DNA of 64,000 nt from Alphaproteobacteria bacterium (GCA_028277405.1 JANQGH010000030.1:48423-112422), one strand, 5' to 3'; counted from the stretch's first letter, positions 16,818 through 26,284 are shown. The notes: generated by a model not told the origin, from the letters alone. Made by a program: numbers and translations.

Positions 16818-18284
16818 TTAGAACCGCGCCGCCCAACCGGCGACCAAGTGCTCCTCCAAGGCCCGTGCCCGGCCAAGCCATTCGCGGGAATCGCCGCTGG
16901 AATAGCGCTGCCTGGGGTCGAAGGTCGCGTCGTGCACGGACCGGCGGTAGAAGTCCGTGGTGAAGACGGCAAAGGCGAGGCGGCGGCCGCTGGCGGCATC
17001 GATATAGCCGGCAAGGCCCCTGGCATACGCCACCGTGCCCGTCTTGGCCCGAACCTCGATCGCCGGGTTCCCTAGATCGTCGAGCGCTTCCCAAGACATG
17101 TCGCGCAGGATCTCTTCCAGCATCGTGCCGCCGATGGGCCGTTGGGCAAAGCGCAGCATGGCGATCGTCTGATCGGGCGAGATGCGGGACGCGGACGACA
17201 GGCCCGAGTGGTTGTCCAGGTGAAAGCCGGTCCAATCCGTGTCCGGGATGTTTTGCTGCAGCCAGACGCCCAGCACTTCGGCCGACTGGTCGAGCGGCAG
17301 GGCGACGCTGGTCAACCCCCGGCTGGCGGCAAGGCCCAGCAGTTCCGCCGACATGTTGTTCGAAAAGCGCAGCACCTCGCGCGCAATCGCGCGGAGCGTG
17401 AAGCTGTCATGGACCGCCATCTCGCGCGCTTCCAGCGGTGTCGGGCCGGGCAGTGGCGGCGGCAAGGTGACACCTTCATCGGCCGCCAGTTCGCTCAGGA
17501 TCTGGGCCGCAAGCAGCGGCGGATTGCCGACCGGCAGCCAATCCTCGCCCTCCGACGGCAGCCCGGGCGACAACAGCCAGCGATCCTCGGTAAGCGCTCC
17601 CGCGCGCTGATAGGGGGCGCCGACCGGGGTGCTCGGGGGGGCCGTTGAGAACCCGATTTCCCCAAGCGGAACGACGAGGTTGTCGGTCACCGCGCTGGCC
17701 GACGCCGAGACGCTGCCACCGCCATTGCGCCAACGCACCCGAATGCGGTTGAAGTTGACCGACAGCGCGCTGACGCCGGTGTTGTAGCCGGCGGCCTGGG
17801 GCTGACCGGGATTGATTTGCGGTTGATCGATGTATTGGCTGGCGTCGTAGTAGAAATTGCCGTCGATGCGGGTGACACCGCGTGCCGCGAGCCTTTGCGC
17901 CAGGTCTTGCAGATTATCGGCCGACAGAAACGGGTCGCCGCCGCCGCGCAGATAGAGGTCGCCGCTTAGAACACCGCCTTCCTCGATGCCGGTCGTGTAA
18001 AGCCCGGTGGCGAACCGGTGCTGGCCGCCCAGGATACCCAGCGCCGCGATGACGGTCGGCACCTTGGCCACCGACGCGGGGATGAAGGTCTGATCGGCGT
18101 TGTGGCTGGCGAGAATTGATCCATCGGCGAGGTCGACCACCAGATAGCCCACATCGCTCGGCGGCATCTCGTAGAACGCGATCAGTTCCTGATCGGTGAG
18201 GCCTGGCGGGGGTTGGCCCTGCGCCCAAGCCGGGCCGCCCGCCAGCAGCACCAAGGACAACAGGATGGCAAGCAGACGGCGCAT
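16818..18284 (-). CDS. dacB: D-alanyl-D-alanine carboxypeptidase/endopeptidase (PBP4, S13 family)
   Basis: 488 residues with a signal peptide (residues 1-21). The three penicillin-binding motifs are present: SVAK at 71-74 with nucleophile Ser71, SNN at 308-310 and KTG at 414-416. The large insertion between the first two motifs is characteristic of class C PBPs. It trims or cleaves peptidoglycan peptides in the periplasm. The ATG at 18284 begins 11 bases after the cysteine synthase stop on the same strand, so the two are probably cotranscribed. The open frame upstream of this ATG lies inside cysK and is not used. Confidence 0.88.
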   Translation of the reverse strand: MRRLLAILLSLVLLAGGPAWAQGQPPPGLTDQELIAFYEMPPSDVGYLVVDLADGSILASHNADQTFIPASVAKVPTVIAALGILGGQHRFATGLYTTGIEEGGVLSGDLYLRGGGDPFLSADNLQDLAQRLAARGVTRIDGNFYYDASQYIDQPQINPGQPQAAGYNTGVSALSVNFNRIRVRWRNGGGSVSASASAVTDNLVVPLGEIGFSTAPPSTPVGAPYQRAGALTEDRWLLSPGLPSEGEDWLPVGNPPLLAAQILSELAADEGVTLPPPLPGPTPLEAREMAVHDSFTLRAIAREVLRFSNNMSAELLGLAASRGLTSVALPLDQSAEVLGVWLQQNIPDTDWTGFHLDNHSGLSSASRISPDQTIAMLRFAQRPIGGTMLEEILRDMSWEALDDLGNPAIEVRAKTGTVAYARGLAGYIDAASGRRLAFAVFTTDFYRRSVHDATFDPRQRYSSGDSREWLGRARALEEHLVAGWAARF

Positions 18285-18295
18285 ATTCGCAGGCC

Positions 18296-19300
18296 CTATT
18301 CCAGCCAGTCGGGCGTCGGCAACCCCTTTTCGCGCAGGAAACCCGGATTGAAGATCTTCGATGCGTAGCGGCTGCCAAGATCGCACAGGATGGTGACGAT
18401 CACATGGCCCGGGCCCAGTTCCCGCGCGATCTTGACCGCGCCACAGACATTGATGCCGGTCGAGCCGCCCATGACCAGCCCCTCGTCACGGATCAGGCGA
18501 TAGATCATCGGCAGCGCTTCGTCATCGGTGACGCGCTGGGCGGCGTCGATCGGCGCGCCTTCCAGGTTCTTGGTAATCCGCCCCTGGCCGATGCCCTCGG
18601 TGATCGAATTGCCCTCGGCCTTCAACGCGCCATTGGCATAGTGATTGTAAAGCGCCGAACCCATCGGATCGCTGAGCCGGATATGGACCGACGGCTTCTT
18701 TTCCTTCAGTGCCATGCCGACGCCAGCCAACGTGCCGCCCGTGCCAACCGCGCAGGTGAAGGCGTCGACCGCGCCGCCGGTTTCGGCCCAGATCTCCTGG
18801 CCCGTGGTCTGATAATGCCCCTCGCGATTGGCGACATTGTCGAACTGGTTGGCCCAGATGGCCCCGTTCGGCTCCTGCTCATCGATTTCGGCGGCCAGCC
18901 TCTCGGAGAACCGCACATAGTTGCCGGGGTCCTTGTACGGCACGGCCTTGACCAGCCTCAGGTCGGCGCCGCATTGGCGCAGCGTGTCCTTCTTTTCCTG
19001 GCTCTGGGTTTCCGGCATGACGATGACGCTGCGATAGCCGAGCGAATTGCCGACCAGCGCCAGGCCGATGCCCGTATTGCCAGCCGTGCCCTCGACGATC
19101 ACGCCGCCCGGCTTTAGCCGGCCGTTTCTTTCCGCATCGCGGATGATCGCCAGGGCCGCGCGATCCTTCACCGAGCCGCCGGGGTTCAGGAACTCCGCCT
19201 TGCCGAGGATCTCACAACCGGTTTCGTCCGATAGGTGGTTCAGCCGAATGAGCGGGGTAGTGCCCACCGTGCCGACAAAGCCCTGGCGAATTTCTGACAA
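18296..19300 (-). CDS. cysteine synthase family PLP enzyme
   Basis: 334 residues. PLP-dependent fold type II: NPGGSVKDR carries the Schiff-base Lys45, GTAGNTGIG binds the substrate carboxylate, and GTGGTLAG binds the phosphate. It makes L-cysteine from O-acetylserine and sulfide, or belongs to a close relative. The start is a TTG at 19300 with AAGGGG about eight bases upstream; an ATG further out (19363) would add 21 unaligned residues. The insertion before the C-terminal part is typical of an alphaproteobacterial CysK subgroup. Upstream of dacB and probably in the same transcript. Confidence 0.87.
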   Translation of the reverse strand: MSEIRQGFVGTVGTTPLIRLNHLSDETGCEILGKAEFLNPGGSVKDRAALAIIRDAERNGRLKPGGVIVEGTAGNTGIGLALVGNSLGYRSVIVMPETQSQEKKDTLRQCGADLRLVKAVPYKDPGNYVRFSERLAAEIDEQEPNGAIWANQFDNVANREGHYQTTGQEIWAETGGAVDAFTCAVGTGGTLAGVGMALKEKKPSVHIRLSDPMGSALYNHYANGALKAEGNSITEGIGQGRITKNLEGAPIDAAQRVTDDEALPMIYRLIRDEGLVMGGSTGINVCGAVKIARELGPGHVIVTILCDLGSRYASKIFNPGFLREKGLPTPDWLE

Positions 19301-19399
19301 CAGACGGTCCCCTTCGTTCCGGACGATTGGGTCGAGACTAATCCGCCATCCTGGGCAAACCAAGACGGCACGAGCGAGAAATCAGCGCAAAGTTGAGTA

Positions 19400-19486
19400 T
19401 GGTGCCCCCGGGGAGACTCGAACTCCCACTCCGTTGCCGGAAACAGATTTTGAGTCTGCCGCGTCTACCAATTCCGCCACAGGGGC
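19400..19486 (-). tRNA. tRNA-Leu(CAA)
   Basis: An 87-base tRNA including the encoded CCA. Acceptor GCCCCTG pairs with CGGGGGC. The anticodon loop is CTCAAAA within a GCAGA/TCTGT stem, giving anticodon CAA for codon UUG. It has a long variable arm as expected for class II tRNAs and a T loop TTCGAGT. It lies between cysK and the yqaA-dsbB-coq7 run. No integration is seen at its 3' end. Confidence 0.95.
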
Positions 19487-19613
19487 CTCAAGGCTTGTTC
19501 AAAGCCGGCGGCATCATACCGGTGGATCGGGCGCGGTCAATGCGCGCTGTTTACCAAGGCGATGCCGGCTGCTAAAGCCGTTCATCACCCATCCCGATAG
19601 ACAGCACACAGCC

Positions 19614-20195
19614 TTGATACGCCGCCTATACGATTGGACGCTTTCGTTGGCCGCCAAGCCGCACGCGCTGACGGCCTTGGCCCTGATCTCGTTCACCGAG
19701 AGCAGCTTTTTCCCGATTCCGCCGGACGTGCTGTTGATACCGATGGTGCTGGCGGCGCGGGCTCGCGCCTGGCGCATCGCGGCGGTGTGCACGGCGGCCT
19801 CGGTCATCGGCGGCTTGTTCGGCTACGGCATCGGCTATTTCCTGTTCGAATCGATCGGTCAGCCCGTGCTGAGCTTCTACGGCTACGAAGACCGGTTCGC
19901 CGCATTCCGCACGACCTACGACGAATGGGGCGCCTTGATCGTGTTCGGCGCCGGCCTCACCCCCTTCCCCTTCAAGGTGATCACCATCGCCAGCGGCGTG
20001 TTCCAGATGAACATCGTCGTGTTTGTGCTGGCCTCGGTGATCGCCCGTGGGTCCAGGTTTTTCCTGGTCGCCGCCTTGCTCTATTGGTTCGGCCCGGTTA
20101 TCCGGGACTTTATCGAAAAGCGGCTTGGCCTGCTGACCATCCTGTTTTTTGTCTTGCTGGTGGGGGGGTTTGTGCTGCTTCGATATGTCGTCTAG
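19614..20195 (+). CDS. YqaA-type DedA-like membrane protein
   Basis: 193 residues, mostly membrane helices. Signature SFTESSFFPIPPDVLLIP near the N-terminus and GLTPFPFKVITIASG in the middle define the YqaA branch of the SNARE-associated/DedA superfamily, proposed phospholipid or proton-coupled transporters. The start is taken as TTG 19614 because LIRRLYDW is the family N-terminus and no ATG fits. The open frame further upstream runs through the tRNA and is spurious. dsbB follows 36 bases later. Confidence 0.82.
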   Translation: MIRRLYDWTLSLAAKPHALTALALISFTESSFFPIPPDVLLIPMVLAARARAWRIAAVCTAASVIGGLFGYGIGYFLFESIGQPVLSFYGYEDRFAAFRTTYDEWGALIVFGAGLTPFPFKVITIASGVFQMNIVVFVLASVIARGSRFFLVAALLYWFGPVIRDFIEKRLGLLTILFFVLLVGGFVLLRYVV

Positions 20196-20231
20196 ACGCA
20201 TGTCTTCCGATCACCACACTTCGCGGCCGTC

Positions 20232-20732
20232 ATGAGTTTCGTTCGCAAAACCAACCCCGCCTGGCTGGCCATCGCCGGCGTCGTGATGCTGGGCGGCGCG
20301 CTTCTGTTCCAGCATGTCGGCGGCCTGCAGCCCTGCGTGCTGTGCCTGTACCAGCGCTGGCCCTGGGGCGTCGCGATCGGCCTGGGCATCATCGCCCTGA
20401 TATTCCTCCGGCAGCCCAAGGCCCGTGGCGTCATCGCGGGTCTCGGCGGTCTGACCCTGCTGGTCGGTGCCGGCATCGCCGCTTTCCATGTCGGGGTCGA
20501 GCAAGGCTGGTGGGAGGGCACACCCGGCTGCGGCGGCGCGCCGCTGGGCGGCGGATCGATCGAGGACATCACGGCGCAGTTGCTGGCGACGCCCGTCATC
20601 CGCTGCGACGAAGTGGCCTGGTCTTTGGCCGGCATCTCCATGGCCGGCTATAATTTCCTGATATCGCTGGTGTTGGCGGTCGTGGCGCTGATCGCCGCAC
20701 CCCGCCTTTGGCGCCAGACGACAGCCGTTTGA
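20232..20732 (+). CDS. dsbB: disulfide bond formation protein B
   Basis: 166-residue inner-membrane quinone reductase that reoxidises the periplasmic thiol oxidase DsbA. Four hydrophobic helices; the first periplasmic pair is CVLC (Cys35, Cys38), and the second loop carries Cys100 and Cys125. These match the two redox pairs of DsbB. Transcribed with yqaA upstream and coq7 13 bases downstream. The neighbouring ubiquinone gene is fitting, as ubiquinone is the electron acceptor. Confidence 0.88.
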   Translation: MSFVRKTNPAWLAIAGVVMLGGALLFQHVGGLQPCVLCLYQRWPWGVAIGLGIIALIFLRQPKARGVIAGLGGLTLLVGAGIAAFHVGVEQGWWEGTPGCGGAPLGGGSIEDITAQLLATPVIRCDEVAWSLAGISMAGYNFLISLVLAVVALIAAPRLWRQTTAV

Positions 20733-20745
20733 GGGAGACTAGCCC

Positions 20746-21309
20746 GTGCCTGCAAAGCGTGCCGCTAAGGCTAAGGTTCCGTTGCCCGGAGAACCCACGG
20801 GCAAGGCGCTGATCGATCGGATGATTCGCGTCGACCAGGCGGGCGAATACGGTGCCAAACGCATCTATGAAGGCCAGCTGGCGGTGCTGCGCAACAGCCC
20901 CAATCGCGGCCTGATCGAACATATGGCGGAGCAGGAGCGCGAGCATCTGGAAGCCTTTGATCGGCTGATTGTCGAACGCGGCGTACGCCCCACCGCGCTC
21001 AACCCGCTTTGGCACTTCGCCGGCTTTGCGCTGGGCGCCGGTACCGCACTGCTAGGCGAGAAGGCGGCGATGGCCTGCACCGTGGCTGTCGAAGAGGTGA
21101 TCGGCGAGCACTACGCCGACCAGGCCGCCAAACTGGGCGATGACGAGGCGGACCTGAAGGCCAAGATCGAAAAGTTCCGCGACGACGAGCTGGAACACCG
21201 CGATATCGGCCTGGAGAAGGACGCCGAGCAGGCCCCTGCCTATCGCCTGCTGACCTCCGTGATCAAGCGAGGCTCCCGCGCAGCAATCTGGATGGCAGAG
21301 CGCGTTTGA
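20746..21309 (+). CDS. coq7: 2-nonaprenyl-3-methyl-6-methoxy-1,4-benzoquinol (demethoxyubiquinone) hydroxylase
   Basis: 187-residue di-iron hydroxylase of ubiquinone synthesis. The carboxylate-bridged di-iron ligands appear as VDQAGEYGA, EQEREHLEAF, VEEVIGEHY and RDDELEHRD, the two E...ExxH repeats of Coq7. A hydrophobic hairpin in between (GFALGAGTALLG) allows membrane association. The start is GTG at 20746. The enzyme needs oxygen, so the organism respires aerobically at least part of the time. Confidence 0.92.
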   Translation: MPAKRAAKAKVPLPGEPTGKALIDRMIRVDQAGEYGAKRIYEGQLAVLRNSPNRGLIEHMAEQEREHLEAFDRLIVERGVRPTALNPLWHFAGFALGAGTALLGEKAAMACTVAVEEVIGEHYADQAAKLGDDEADLKAKIEKFRDDELEHRDIGLEKDAEQAPAYRLLTSVIKRGSRAAIWMAERV

Positions 21310-21464
21310 CCGAGCCCACCGGGGCGGCGGTTCGGCAAGACAATCTGGATTTGAAACGGTCGAGGAAGGGTGAGAACCGGCGGCGGCGTTGAAACTTGCT
21401 GAGGGGCAAATCGTTGCGTCGGGCCAACAGGTTTCTCCCTTGTCGTTGCTTCCAGGGGTCGTGG

Positions 21465-22028
21465 CTACCAGGGGTCCAGTTCGGTGTCCCAATAGAGAAA
21501 GTCGCGCCAGCTCTCGTGCAGAAAGTTGGGCGGGAACGAACGGCCATTTTCCTGCAGTTCGAACGCCGTCGGCTGGTGCGGCTCTGACAGCGGCTCCATA
21601 CCGCAAGTCTTTGGCATCCGGTTGCCCTTGACCAGATTGCAGGACGAGCAGGCCGCGACGACGTTGTCCCAGGTCGTACGACCGCCGCGTGAGCGGGGGA
21701 CGACATGGTCGAAAGTCAACTCATGGGTCGGAAACTGGTCGCCGCAATACTGGCAGGTGAAGCCGTCGCGCAGGAAAACGTTGAACCGGGTGAAGGCGGG
21801 CCGGCGCGCCGGCGAGACATAGTCGCGCAGCGAGATCACGCTGGGCAGCTTCATCTCGAAAGACGGGCTGCGGACCACCCGGTCGTAGTGCGAGATGGTG
21901 GTCACGCGATCCATGCAGACCGCCTTGACGGCGTCTTGCCAGGACCAAAGAGATAGCGGGAAATAGCTGAGCGGACGGAAATCCGCGTTCAGAACCAGGG
22001 CGGGACAGGCTTCGACCGAGGCGGTCAC
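21465..22028 (-). CDS. HNH endonuclease family protein
   Basis: 187 residues. Zinc-finger HNH module at about 90-140: CQYC (92-95), FDHVVPRSRGG with the catalytic His near 108, then CSSCNLVKGNR. The N-terminal 80 residues (LVLNADFRPLSYFPLSLW) are the conserved extension of a widespread chromosomal HNH family, not a mobile homing enzyme. Substrate unknown. Monocistronic. The 227 bases upstream, towards the carboxylesterase stop, show no other feature I can support. Confidence 0.85.
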   Translation of the reverse strand: MTASVEACPALVLNADFRPLSYFPLSLWSWQDAVKAVCMDRVTTISHYDRVVRSPSFEMKLPSVISLRDYVSPARRPAFTRFNVFLRDGFTCQYCGDQFPTHELTFDHVVPRSRGGRTTWDNVVAACSSCNLVKGNRMPKTCGMEPLSEPHQPTAFELQENGRSFPPNFLHESWRDFLYWDTELDPW

Positions 22029-22255
22029 GCCCGCGTCCCCGTCCTTTGGGCGCTCGACGTTCGATCGGCCTCGGCAGCGGTTTCAGCGGCAATCCGCCGA
22101 ACGCTCGCTCGTTGAGCCGTGGGCGCCTCTGGCTGGATCACATCACCCTCTTTGATCAGCGTCGACCAGAACTGACTGATACAATTGCATAACCGGAAAG
22201 GAAACGCACCGCAACATTTTGTGTGCTTCGGTCCGAATTTGTCATGGTCTTGTAA

Positions 22256-22936
22256 TCAGGCGGCATCCGGCGGCTTCAATCCGAAGCGGTCGAGAAGGAA
22301 GGACGCGCCCATCGACAGGCCTTCGGAATCGATGCCGTGGCCAAGCCCCGGCCGCTTGGCGCCGTAGACCGTAAAGCCGGCCGCCTGCAGCGCTGCGCCC
22401 GCATGGTCGAAGGCGGCGACCGGCACGACCTCGTCGGCATCGCCATGGATCAGAAGGATCGGCGGCCGCGATAGGGTTTCCGCGGCCAGAAGCTCCCCCC
22501 CAACCATGGCGCCCGAATAGGCGATGACCCCGGCGATCGACACCGGCCGGCGCGGCGCGACATAAAGCGCGATCATGGTTCCCTGGCTGAACCCGATCAA
22601 GACCAGCTTGTCCGGGCCTAGGCCGTGCTTCTCAAGTTCGGCGTCCAGGAACGCATTCACGCTTGGTGCCACCGATTGCACGCCAGCCAGCAGGGCCGCG
22701 TCCGAGCGGTCTTGCAGGCTGAACCATTGGCGGCCGAACGGCGCCATGTCGCACGGGAACGGCGCGTCCGGCGACACGAACGCGGCGTCCGGCATTATGG
22801 TTGCAAGATGCGGTGCCAGGCCGATCAGGTCGTTGCCGTCCGCGCCGACGCCGTGCAGCATGACGACCAATTGCTTGGCCGGTCCGCCCGAAGCCGGTGC
22901 GCGGCTGGGGCCCGTGATGGGATGGATCTGGGTCAT
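22256..22936 (-). CDS. phospholipase/carboxylesterase family alpha/beta hydrolase
   Basis: 226 residues of the short carboxylesterase/lysophospholipase family. Oxyanion loop LHGVGADGND, nucleophile Ser117 in GFSQG, Asp in HGDADEVVP and His in GLGHGID complete the triad. No signal peptide, so probably cytoplasmic. The substrate is not predictable. Divergent from gluQ with a 66-base gap. Confidence 0.85.
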   Translation of the reverse strand: MTQIHPITGPSRAPASGGPAKQLVVMLHGVGADGNDLIGLAPHLATIMPDAAFVSPDAPFPCDMAPFGRQWFSLQDRSDAALLAGVQSVAPSVNAFLDAELEKHGLGPDKLVLIGFSQGTMIALYVAPRRPVSIAGVIAYSGAMVGGELLAAETLSRPPILLIHGDADEVVPVAAFDHAGAALQAAGFTVYGAKRPGLGHGIDSEGLSMGASFLLDRFGLKPPDAA

Positions 22937-23002
22937 GGCCGCGCATTGATCGGCCAGCCGAGCCTCTTGTCAAGCGTTGCCATCGGCGGCAGGGATAGGC
23001 CG

Positions 23003-23863
23003 ATGGTGGACAATCCCCGACTGACGACGCGCTTCGCCCCCAGCCCCAGCGGCTGGCTGCATCTCGGACACGCTTATTCAGCGCGTTTCGGTTGCGACGT
23101 TGCGCGAGCGGGGAACGGGCGGTTTCTGCTGCGTATCGACGATCTGGATCTCGTTCGCAGCCGGCCGGAGTATGAAGCCGGTATCTTCGAGGATCTAGCC
23201 TGGCTGGGGTTGGACTGGGACCCGGACATCCGGCGTGAGAGCAATCATCTGGCCGACTACCAGGCGGTGGTCGACCGCCTTGTCGGCGAGGAACTGGCCT
23301 ATCCGTGCTTCTGCAGCCGCCGCGAGATCCGGGCAGAGATCGCACGCATGGGCGCGGCACCGCATGGCCCCGAAGGTCCGCATTATCCGGGTACTTGCCG
23401 GGGGCTGACCACGGCCGAACAGCAAGACCGGATTGGCGCCGGCGCCGTGCCGGCCATCCGCCTCGATACCGAAAAGGCGATGGCCAAGACCGGCCCGCTA
23501 ACCTGGACCGATCGGGAGGTCGGACAAATCGTCGCTCAACCAGACGCCTTCGGCGACCCGGTCATTGGCCGCAAGGATGGGGGTGCGGCCTACCATATCG
23601 CCGTGGTGATCGATGACGCCGCCCAAGCCGTGACCCTGGTAACCCGTGGCCAGGATCTCTTTCAATCCACACACTTGCACAGGCTGTTGCAGGCGCTGCT
23701 TGATCTGCCGGTGCCAGAGTATTGGCATCACAAGCTGATCCACGACGAGGCAGGCAACAGGCTGGCGAAACGAAGCGATGCGGCGGCCATTCGAACGCTT
23801 CGGGCTGACGGCTTGAGCCCCGAACAGGTCTGGGCCCGGTTAGGGCTGGGTCCGCCCGAGTAG
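23003..23863 (+). CDS. gluQ: glutamyl-Q tRNA(Asp) synthetase
   Basis: 286 residues, a truncated glutamyl-tRNA synthetase that attaches glutamate to queuosine at the wobble base of tRNA-Asp. It has the class I HIGH-like motif (SGWLHLGH), the KMSKS-like RLAKRSD and the zinc site CFC...Y...C typical of GluQ, and lacks the anticodon-binding domain, which fits the length. Start ATG 23003 is preceded by AGGGA. Its 3' end overlaps the convergent Nudix gene by 24 bases. Confidence 0.9.
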   Translation: MVDNPRLTTRFAPSPSGWLHLGHAYSARFGCDVARAGNGRFLLRIDDLDLVRSRPEYEAGIFEDLAWLGLDWDPDIRRESNHLADYQAVVDRLVGEELAYPCFCSRREIRAEIARMGAAPHGPEGPHYPGTCRGLTTAEQQDRIGAGAVPAIRLDTEKAMAKTGPLTWTDREVGQIVAQPDAFGDPVIGRKDGGAAYHIAVVIDDAAQAVTLVTRGQDLFQSTHLHRLLQALLDLPVPEYWHHKLIHDEAGNRLAKRSDAAAIRTLRADGLSPEQVWARLGLGPPE

Positions 23864-24715
23864 GCCGCGCAGCAGCGCCAGATAGTCCGGATCGTCGGGA
23901 CCGATGAGGCCGTGGCGGACGCCGAACTCGATCAGCGTCAGCGGCACGTTGAACTTGAAGTCGTCGGTCTCCTGCGCGCGCAGCAGCGCTTGCCTGGCCG
24001 GCCACAGCGCGAACCCGGCGACCTCTTCGTCGGCCGGTTCGGGGCGTACATCGGGCGGCAAGAAGAGCTCATAAACGAACAGCACGTCTCGCTTCACACC
24101 CGATGGCTCGTCGCCCGTGATCGGCGGCTGGTCCTGGCAATAGGCGACAGCGCCGACCGGGCACGCGGTGCGGGCCAGCGAGGGCGGCAGGCTCGCCTCC
24201 TCCTCCGCCTCCTTCACCAGGTTTTCCATGAGCGACAGGCCATGGGGCTGTCCGCCGGCGATCATGTTGTCCAGTGCGCCTGGCGCCAGACCGCGATCAA
24301 GGCCACGTCGCCCAATCCACATGCAGGTTTCTTCGCCATCATGGACCAGGCCGTGAACGTGCAGCCCGAACGACGGGAACCCGAAGACCGCACACGCCGC
24401 CCGGTCGACGAGCGCGAGGACGGGGCCGCCCCAGCGTTCGACCACGGGGAACAGCTCAGCGCGGCTCGGCGGGCACAGGCCAGCTTGCTGCAGCGTCTCG
24501 ACAGCGTCGGCCAGCGCCGCCGATCGCTCGGCCATCGACGGGGCATCGAACCTCAGACCAGATCGATCCATCGAAAAGCCATGATCCGCAGCGGCCAGGT
24601 GCCGGGCGACCGAAAAGGTTACCAACCCGACCTTATGGCCCGACACGAACAGCGGCACGAACCGAGACGGATCGTGGCGGTTGCAGGCCAGGATATGGCG
24701 CAGGAGGCTCGTCAT
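23840..24715 (-). CDS. DUF4743 / Nudix hydrolase family protein
   Basis: 291 residues. An N-terminal DUF4743 domain (about 1-125) precedes a Nudix fold with the box-like sequence GGQPHGLSLMENLVKEAEEE near 165-184; the helix and glutamates are kept but the spacing is that of the thiamine-pyrophosphokinase-related Nudix branch. Probably hydrolyses a nucleoside diphosphate derivative, such as oxidised thiamine diphosphate in related proteins. Overlaps gluQ tail to tail. Confidence 0.82.
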   Translation of the reverse strand: MTSLLRHILACNRHDPSRFVPLFVSGHKVGLVTFSVARHLAAADHGFSMDRSGLRFDAPSMAERSAALADAVETLQQAGLCPPSRAELFPVVERWGGPVLALVDRAACAVFGFPSFGLHVHGLVHDGEETCMWIGRRGLDRGLAPGALDNMIAGGQPHGLSLMENLVKEAEEEASLPPSLARTACPVGAVAYCQDQPPITGDEPSGVKRDVLFVYELFLPPDVRPEPADEEVAGFALWPARQALLRAQETDDFKFNVPLTLIEFGVRHGLIGPDDPDYLALLRGLLGRTQP

Positions 24716-24967
24716 GCCGGCTCGGTCTGCGGTTTCATCATTGAGAGTCCATGTTTCGGAGTTCGGATCCGGCGGTGGCGCGCGCAGCCGTTGGCGTCAA
24801 CCCAATCGACCGTCGTAAACTCGCCGAACAAGGGGTTCGACGCAAATTGGTTAGCACGCCACCGGAGCGCCCCGTGGCCCGCACTTGAATAGAGACCAGC
24901 CTTTCGGCCTTAATGGTGCCTCACCGGTCGCCTAGTCTCGACAGGAATCCAAAGGAGGAAGCGGTCT

Positions 24968-25849
24968 ATGCGTCCAGCGCGCCGCAAGGTGGGGCGGCAC
25001 AGATTGACGTCAGGCGCACTGACGCTGGTCCTGGGCGCCTGGGTATCGACCGGGGCACTTGCCCAGGACTTCGACCCAGGAAGTCTGGCGGCGGACGATC
25101 TTGCGCTGATTCAGGAGATGCTGGAGAGCGAACGGTCGCACGTTCGGCGCAGCCTGCCGGTCAGCGAACAGGTCGTGACGATCGTGCGAACCGAGACCCA
25201 GCCCCGCATCTGCCGCCATTTCGTATTGCAGTCGCTGGCTGGCGACCAGCAACGCGGGGTCGGTTGTCGCGTCGGTGCCGGCCAATGGCAACTGGCGGCC
25301 GCCATCGGCAGCGTTGCGCAGGCGCCGGTGATTCCGCCCGCTGCCACTACAGTCGACAACACCGCAGCGCCCCGGGTCACCACGGTTCTAAGGCCGGTCG
25401 AGGCCGCGCCTGACGAACCGGCGGCAGGCCCAATCGTCAGTTCGCCCGTTGCCACGACCGGCGTGCCCTTGCCAGGCCGCCGGCCAATCGCCGAGACCGA
25501 GCAGGCGCCGGTCGCGACCGAGGAAGATGCGGAAGCAAGCCCCGCAGTGGTGCCGGCGGCGCTGGCCACGGTTCCGTTGCCGGCACCACGGCCAACCGGG
25601 CGTTCGACCGGGCCGATTGCGCCTGGAGGAACAGAGGCCGAGAGCGCAGTTCTTGACGAGCGGGAGGCGGACATTGCCGAAGCGCCGGAGGCTGCCATCA
25701 TCGCGCGCGAGAGCCTGGAACTCGACGAGACCGGCACGGCAGCGGAGGTGGCGCAGGGCGATACAGACCTCTCGGAAGACCGCCCGGAACCTGAGCCCAG
25801 CAGCGCGCCGGCGCCGATCGAACCGCCAGTCCCTGGGCTGCGCCCATAG
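24968..25849 (+). CDS. exported protein with a 17-kDa-surface-antigen-like motif and a Pro/Ala-rich acidic tail
   Basis: 293 residues preceded by a strong AGGAGG. The N-terminus is a signal peptide (cleavage near GALAQ, about residue 33). Residues about 60-110 resemble the C-terminal signature of the RT0821-type surface antigens: RTETQPRICRHF, then GCRVGAGQWQLA, with two conserved cysteines. From about 120 to the end the protein is low-complexity, rich in Pro, Ala, Glu and Thr, with repeated VPLPGRRP/VPLPAPRP segments, and probably extended. The envelope location is inferred. Function unknown. The 252-base gap upstream shows no further feature except this ribosome binding site. Confidence 0.65.
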   Translation: MRPARRKVGRHRLTSGALTLVLGAWVSTGALAQDFDPGSLAADDLALIQEMLESERSHVRRSLPVSEQVVTIVRTETQPRICRHFVLQSLAGDQQRGVGCRVGAGQWQLAAAIGSVAQAPVIPPAATTVDNTAAPRVTTVLRPVEAAPDEPAAGPIVSSPVATTGVPLPGRRPIAETEQAPVATEEDAEASPAVVPAALATVPLPAPRPTGRSTGPIAPGGTEAESAVLDEREADIAEAPEAAIIARESLELDETGTAAEVAQGDTDLSEDRPEPEPSSAPAPIEPPVPGLRP

Positions 25850-25858
25850 CTGGCGAGA

Positions 25859-26284
25859 CTAGCCCGGGCCGCCGCCCTTGCGGTTGGAGAAGAACTCGCC
25901 GGCAAAGTGCCGAAAGATGAAGATGTAGTTGCCGATCAGGGCGAGCCCCGAAAGACCGGCGAGGAGGATCACCAGCGGATTGCCGAGTGCCGCCGGCAGG
26001 AACAACGAGACCCATCCGGCCAAGGCCGGGGCGAGGGCCAGGCCGGCAAAGAAGCTGAGCCACTGGCCGCGACCGATCATGAAGGGCGCAATAATGTACC
26101 CGATGTTCAGAATGATCGTCATGACCATGGCGAACAGGATCTGATCCTGCGAGGCGCCCGCCAGGCCTCTTGTATCCATCATGACAATCGCGGGCAGCCC
26201 GATGCCCACCGCAATCGACAGCGCCGCAAGCCAGCGCGGCACGGTGTATCGACGGCGGGGCGGTAGCTGATCCGTATCGGTCAT
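25859..26284 (-). CDS. small integral membrane protein, unknown function
   Basis: 141 residues with a short charged N-terminus and about four hydrophobic helices (roughly 17-37, 48-70, 75-98 and 100-122), ending in a glycine-rich basic tail. No catalytic motif is seen. I do not recognise a named family. It converges on the exported protein gene and diverges from the HIG1-like gene. Confidence 0.7.
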   Translation of the reverse strand: MTDTDQLPPRRRYTVPRWLAALSIAVGIGLPAIVMMDTRGLAGASQDQILFAMVMTIILNIGYIIAPFMIGRGQWLSFFAGLALAPALAGWVSLFLPAALGNPLVILLAGLSGLALIGNYIFIFRHFAGEFFSNRKGGGPG

